Positions 61,001-64,000 of a stretch of 64,000 bases of DNA are shown here, piece by piece. This stretch comes from Butyrivibrio sp. MC2013 (GTDB lineage Bacteria > Bacillota > Clostridia > Lachnospirales > Lachnospiraceae): assembly GCF_000424585.1 (NCBI RefSeq), contig NZ_AUKE01000005.1, forward strand, positions 1 to 64,000, read 5' to 3'. The notes below the pieces were generated by a model that saw nothing but the letters and a program-made list of their open reading frames with translations, did no database searches and was not told the DNA's origin. The translations under genes and the position numbers were made by a program. How positions within the stretch are numbered: position 1 is the stretch's first letter; every line of letters starts with the position of its first letter.

Positions 61001-61933
61001 TTATGGATTGCATCTCTTGCAAGGTGTATACCCTTGCTTTACAAGGTCATCCCTGCTGCCGTCATAATATAGCTTATTCTTTTCTTTCATATCATTTACG
61101 CTTCCGCAGCTTGCGTAATGAAATTTCTTTGTATTCTTATTAGCTACATAGCTAGTCTGGGTATTCGATTTAGTTTTTTCAGACTTTGTTTCTTCAACAG
61201 CTGACTGTTTTCGCTCAACAGCTTCAACTACATAGTTCTCATCAAGCTTATTGCTTCCATCTTTATAATTGATCAGCACTCCAGGCTGAACATTGTAACA
61301 AAAGACGTTAAAAGATACCCCTTTTCCGGAATCTTCTACAGATAAAGCTTCAATTTGTACTCCAGAGCATAGCAGATTATCCTTTTCATAATATGGCGTA
61401 ACCCTATAAAGCACATGATTACCTGTATTCTTAACATAGTCTGCAACTATGTTCTCATAAGGCAACATTCCGTCTATATTAAAATATCTGGTGCCTGTTA
61501 TAAGATTCTTCTCATTTGCGTTTTCGCCCGTCAATTGGAAGCCTATCAAATGGCACCTATTGTAGAGATATGGCGGTTCAGAGTCAACAATCCCTGGATA
61601 CTTATTCTGATTCCATCCTGTAGGCTTCACCATCCCGATAGACCCACGTTTCTCTGTTGGCATCAAATCTGTCCCAATACATGCAGTAGCCTGAGTGCAT
61701 CTTCCCAGTTTATCAAGCTCCCCGTACGTTTCATACGACTCGCTAATGATCTCTTTCTTGGCAAAAGATGGAATATTCTTATTTATCTGAACAGCTGGTA
61801 TCCCGCTATATGTCGGAATACTATTAGATGCACAAGCAGAGGAACCTGACATAATAAGTACAACAGAGATACTAACAACAAGAGTCAGTATCCTTGTTAA
61901 TAATCTGTTTTTTGCTCTATTAAACACCTTCAT
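61001..61933 (-). CDS. Secreted DNA/RNA non-specific endonuclease with C-terminal Cys/His module
   Basis: 310 residues from the ATG after AGGAGG-ACAGA. A signal peptide or anchor (ILTLVVSISVVLIMSGSSACA) is followed by a beta-beta-alpha metal nuclease of the EndA type: PPYLYNRCHLIGFQLTG holds the catalytic His (NRCH, the DRGH position), NEKNLITGTRYFN the metal-binding Asn, and YKDGSNKL ends the domain. The C-terminus repeats the module TKKFHYASC..TPCKRCNP. It should cut extracellular DNA. A c-di-GMP-I riboswitch with a terminator controls it, so nuclease output changes with biofilm state. It is the first gene of a two-gene operon. Confidence 0.92.
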   Translation of the reverse strand: MKVFNRAKNRLLTRILTLVVSISVVLIMSGSSACASNSIPTYSGIPAVQINKNIPSFAKKEIISESYETYGELDKLGRCTQATACIGTDLMPTEKRGSIGMVKPTGWNQNKYPGIVDSEPPYLYNRCHLIGFQLTGENANEKNLITGTRYFNIDGMLPYENIVADYVKNTGNHVLYRVTPYYEKDNLLCSGVQIEALSVEDSGKGVSFNVFCYNVQPGVLINYKDGSNKLDENYVVEAVERKQSAVEETKSEKTKSNTQTSYVANKNTKKFHYASCGSVNDMKEKNKLYYDGSRDDLVKQGYTPCKRCNP

Positions 61934-61973
61934 TCTGTCCTCCTTGACTATCATTTCTCAGTCATACAAAAAA

Positions 61974-61993
61974 GACACTGCAGTCGCAATGTC
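61974..61993 (-). terminator. Riboswitch terminator upstream of the nuclease gene
   Basis: Minus strand: GACATTGC-GACT-GCAGTGTC (one G-U), followed by TTTTTT. The 5' arm ATTGCGAC can instead pair fully, with one G-U, to GTTGCAAT at the 3' edge of the aptamer, so a closed aptamer allows the terminator. Confidence 0.9.
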
Positions 61994-62003
61994 TCTTGTG
62001 AAA

Positions 62004-62072
62004 ATTGCAACTGGCTGACTCATGCGAGTCCCTATAGCATTGTGTCGCCGGATCACTCCGGTTTTACCAACG
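62004..62072 (-). promoter_or_regulatory. Class I c-di-GMP riboswitch (GEMM-I), second copy
   Basis: Minus strand: TTGGTAAAACC, CCGGA-GTGA-TCCGG stem with GNRA loop, CGACACAAAGC, TATAGGGACT, TCAGCCAGTTGC. The core is nearly identical to the copy at 2866-2935. Downstream platform: the aptamer 3' edge GTTGCAAT (62004-62011) can pair with ATTGCGAC of the terminator. Ligand binding should hold GTTGC in P1 and favour termination, an OFF switch for the nuclease operon. Confidence 0.9.
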
Positions 62073-62310
62073 TATTCTATTAGGTTCCATTGTATTATCC
62101 CAATAGTATTTCGTCAAATACTCTGGTTTTTTTAGTGTAATAACTCTATTCTTTCAACTATTAAATCAGTATTTTTACATCCTTATGATATTTGTATCAC
62201 CACTACATGAAGCCAACAAATATATAATAGACATTTCACACCCAAAAGATAGTATCATATATTTATAAACGTATTGGCAAGGAGATATGAAAACTATATT
62301 TGGAGGTTTT

Positions 62311-63054
62311 ATGCGCAAACAAATATTTAAAATCATTGAAATTGCTAATGAGGATGATAAGATAAGTTCTTTATATGACGCAGTTATGCTTTTGGCAATA
62401 ATAATAAGCATTGTCCCACTTGGCATTAAGCAATCTTTAACTGTATTTTTTTATACAGATATGATTACAACTACCATTTTCATAATTGATTATTTTCTCA
62501 GACTTATTACAGCAGACTACAAGTTAAATGAAAAGTCTGCAATTGCATTCGTAAAATATCCCTTCACTCCATGGGCAATAGTAGATCTCATCTCTATTCT
62601 GCCAACATTAACAGTACTAAATCCTGGTTTTAAACTCTTCCGTTTACTTCGTATTGTAAGAACTCTACGTGTTCTGAGAGTGTTCAAAGCCTTTAGGTAC
62701 TCAAAAAGCATTAAAATAATCGCAAGAGTAATTCAGAATTCTCGTGGGCCTTTGATTGCTGTTTGTACTCTTGCAATCTGTTACATTCTCATATCTGCGC
62801 TAGTAATATTCAATGTAGAAGCTGATTCTTTTGATACACTTTTTGATGCTGTTTACTGGGCCACAGTGTCACTTACTACTGTAGGCTATGGAGACATTTA
62901 TCCCATCACTACCGCCGGACGCATAATAACCATGATTTCTTCTATGTTTGGAATCGCTGTTGTTGCCCTTCCTGCTGGAGTTATTACAGCAGGGTATTTA
63001 GAAGCACTTACTGAAAGCAAAAAAGATACTGCCCCTACATCAAATAAAGATTAG
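62311..63054 (+). CDS. Voltage-gated ion channel, potassium-type
   Basis: About 247 residues with six helices. The voltage-sensor helix is FRLLRIVRTLRVLRVFKAFRY, with Arg every third or fourth position, and the selectivity filter is SLTTVGYGDIYP, so potassium is the likely ion. The start chosen has GGAGG four bases before the ATG; the frame opens eight codons earlier with AGGAG only two bases away. It forms a tetramer in the membrane. No adjacent regulator; the gene is isolated in the AT-rich right part. The short C-terminal tail has no cyclic-nucleotide domain. Confidence 0.93.
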   Translation: MRKQIFKIIEIANEDDKISSLYDAVMLLAIIISIVPLGIKQSLTVFFYTDMITTTIFIIDYFLRLITADYKLNEKSAIAFVKYPFTPWAIVDLISILPTLTVLNPGFKLFRLLRIVRTLRVLRVFKAFRYSKSIKIIARVIQNSRGPLIAVCTLAICYILISALVIFNVEADSFDTLFDAVYWATVSLTTVGYGDIYPITTAGRIITMISSMFGIAVVALPAGVITAGYLEALTESKKDTAPTSNKD

Positions 63055-63216
63055 CTTCTCCGGCTGATATTATGATACCTCTATAACGGCTAACAACAAT
63101 GATTTCTATAATCCGTTATTACTTTGAACACCTTTATCCATCAAGTGAATTCCAATCAAGAAATATTATCTATAGTAAGAGCCGGATAGGATAGTTATCT
63201 ATTCCGGTTCTATGCA

Positions 63217-63555
63217 CTATTTCCCGCAATACTCTTCGATTGCTCTGCATACAAATACAGCAGTACCGTCTCCGCCCATCTTATCTATGTTCTCTGTAAA
63301 CTCTCCTCCTGCTGCATACATCTTTCCAAGGCCTAAAAGCACCTCATCAGAACACTTATAGAAATGGTCCGTAATAAACTCCTGTAACTTTTTAACCTGG
63401 CCTTGTACCTTTTCAGATGTAGGCTCCTCTTCCTTCATAGAGCCAAATTCTTCAAAGACCTTCGAAAAGTCTGCCATTATACTTTGTTCGTCCTGTTTCG
63501 TGCGGCCCTTGCCTTTATCTTCAAATTCCTTATATTCCTGTGTGCTTCCCCACTG
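63217..63555 (-). pseudogene. Orphan TipAS antibiotic-binding domain (MerR regulator remnant)
   Basis: A minus-strand frame from just after a TAA (63556-63558) to a TAA stop reads WGSTQEYKEFEDKGKGRTKQ, MADFSKVFEEFGSMKEEEP, VKKLQEFITDHFYKCSDEVL and AAGGEFTENIDKMGG. This is the whole TipAS effector domain of TipA-like MerR regulators. The DNA-binding half is missing, and the only ATG inside lies mid-domain without a ribosome site. A degenerate hairpin follows the stop. Probably a decayed gene; expression from the internal ATG as an 86-residue protein cannot be excluded. Confidence 0.75.
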
Positions 63556-63621
63556 TTATTTTGCTCTCTTTGCGTATTCATCTGTGTATTAGTATGAACC
63601 AGATTGCGTTGCAGATTTGCA

Positions 63622-63650
63622 TTGCAATTATGTATTGCAAATAATATAAT
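63622..63650 (+). promoter_or_regulatory. brnTA promoter and operator
   Basis: TTGCAA (63622-63627), 17-base spacer, TATAAT (63645-63650). The -35 is inside the inverted repeat TTGCAAT-TATGT-ATTGCAA (63622-63640), a likely BrnA site. The expected transcription start is about at the ATG at 63657. Confidence 0.75.
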
Positions 63651-63656
63651 ATGGAT

Positions 63657-63950
63657 ATGGAAGAACTAATATTTGAATGGGACGAAGAGAAAGAACAAAA
63701 GAATATCAAGAAACATAAAATTGACTTTTCTACTGCAGCACATGTATTTTCAGATAACTGTCGTTTAGAAATGTATGATGGAAAGCATAGTGATAATGAA
63801 GACCGCTACAAGGTTATTGGGTCCATAAATGGCCACCTGATGATCATAGTTGTTTCATACACTATGAGGAATAATGACAAAGTGATCCGGATGATATCCG
63901 CAAGAAAAGCTGAAAAGGAAGAGAGGGAAGAATATTATGGCAACTATTAG
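63657..63950 (+). CDS. brnT: BrnT-family toxin
   Basis: 97 residues from the second ATG. BrnT is an RNase-like toxin of a type II system. Motifs: IFEWDEEKEQKNIKKHKIDFSTA (family start FEWDxxK-N--KH), VFSDNCRLE, DRYKVIGSINGHLMIIVV and VIRMISARKAEKEEREEYY (the R-x-I-S-A-R-K end). The first ATG, two codons earlier, touches the -10 box, so translation from it would lie before the expected transcript start; the message may be leaderless from 63657. It overlaps the brnA start by 14 bases. Confidence 0.92.
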   Translation: MEELIFEWDEEKEQKNIKKHKIDFSTAAHVFSDNCRLEMYDGKHSDNEDRYKVIGSINGHLMIIVVSYTMRNNDKVIRMISARKAEKEEREEYYGNY

Positions 63951-64000
63951 AAAAAAAATAGATGTATCTGCAGAACTAACATCCGAGCAATTGAATATGC
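63937..64000 (+). CDS. brnA: BrnA-family antitoxin (partial, cut by window edge)
   Basis: Only 21 codons are in the window: MATIRKKIDVSAELTSEQLNM. The Lys-rich ribbon-like start after a toxin of the BrnT family fits a BrnA antitoxin, which neutralises the toxin and represses the operon. The ATG lies in the 3' end of brnT (14-base overlap) and has AGGGAAG eight bases upstream. Identity rests mainly on context. Confidence 0.75.
   Translation, partial: MATIRKKIDVSAELTSEQLNM

Noticed and set aside
63055-63216. Hairpin AGAGCCGGATAG..CTATTCCGGTTCT near 63178-63212 as a terminator
   Set aside because: The stem is fair but neither strand shows a T-run, so I did not list it as a terminator.

Overview
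The window looks like a chromosomal segment of a Lachnospiraceae-type anaerobe, Butyrivibrio- or Roseburia-like. This is an inference from the two class I c-di-GMP riboswitches, the LplABC-like sugar ABC transporter, the Gram-positive Pel locus, the TIR/beta-propeller proteins and the His-Xaa-Ser system. Two compositions alternate: moderate-GC genes from about 4.7 to 50 kb, and AT-rich accessory DNA at about 0-4.6 kb and 50.1-64 kb.

Left accessory end (1-6.1 kb): the C-terminus of a tyrosine recombinase and its flanking inverted repeats break a reverse transcriptase gene just after its VPQGS motif. A stretch of closely spaced hairpins lies directly upstream of the RT start, as in antiphage RT systems that use a non-coding RNA template. 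Then come two paralogous membrane proteins behind a c-di-GMP-I riboswitch, an AbiE type IV toxin-antitoxin pair with its own promoter and palindrome, an esterase, and a repeat-rich spacer.

Metabolic region (6.1-19 kb): one minus-strand gene train encodes a carboxylesterase, an AbrB-type membrane protein, an SDR oxidoreductase and an LplABC-like oligosaccharide ABC transporter, with a divergent LysR regulator. Next are a large lipoprotein and a GIY-YIG protein.

Pel region (18-30.4 kb): nine minus-strand genes form a Gram-positive Pel-type exopolysaccharide locus. It has PelD with a RxxD site in a degenerate GGDEF domain and an SDR-like N-terminus, PelE-like, a DUF2194/PelA-like deacetylase, PelF and PelG, followed by CotH, VTC, DUF4956 and DUF4832 proteins. 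With the two riboswitches and the GGDEF protein at 47.6 kb, c-di-GMP is a recurrent theme.

Central region (30.7-50 kb): a queuosine-precursor salvage operon (YhhQ, radical SAM, QueT) with a long leader; a 444-bp imperfect palindrome; a GH2 beta-galactosidase; a MacAB-like ABC exporter; a chemotaxis-receptor remnant; a membrane RCK-RyR protein beside a TIR/beta-propeller protein, which may be a conflict system; a diguanylate cyclase; and a MarR regulator whose target ABC exporter has collapsed by deletion.

Right AT-rich island (50-64 kb): an ADP-ribosyltransferase-like small protein, an XRE/ImmA-IrrE/PIN trio, a DUF4298 protein, and a complete His-Xaa-Ser locus (hxsD, a small ORF, an A24 prepilin-peptidase-like protein, hxsC, hxsB, hxsA). 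Around it are envelope proteins that share a repeated Cys/His module. One is a secreted nuclease in an operon with an SH3 lipoprotein under a second c-di-GMP riboswitch, whose terminator and antiterminator can be read from the sequence. The window ends with a potassium channel, a TipAS remnant and a BrnT/BrnA toxin-antitoxin operon cut by the window edge. I found no rRNA, tRNA or CRISPR array.
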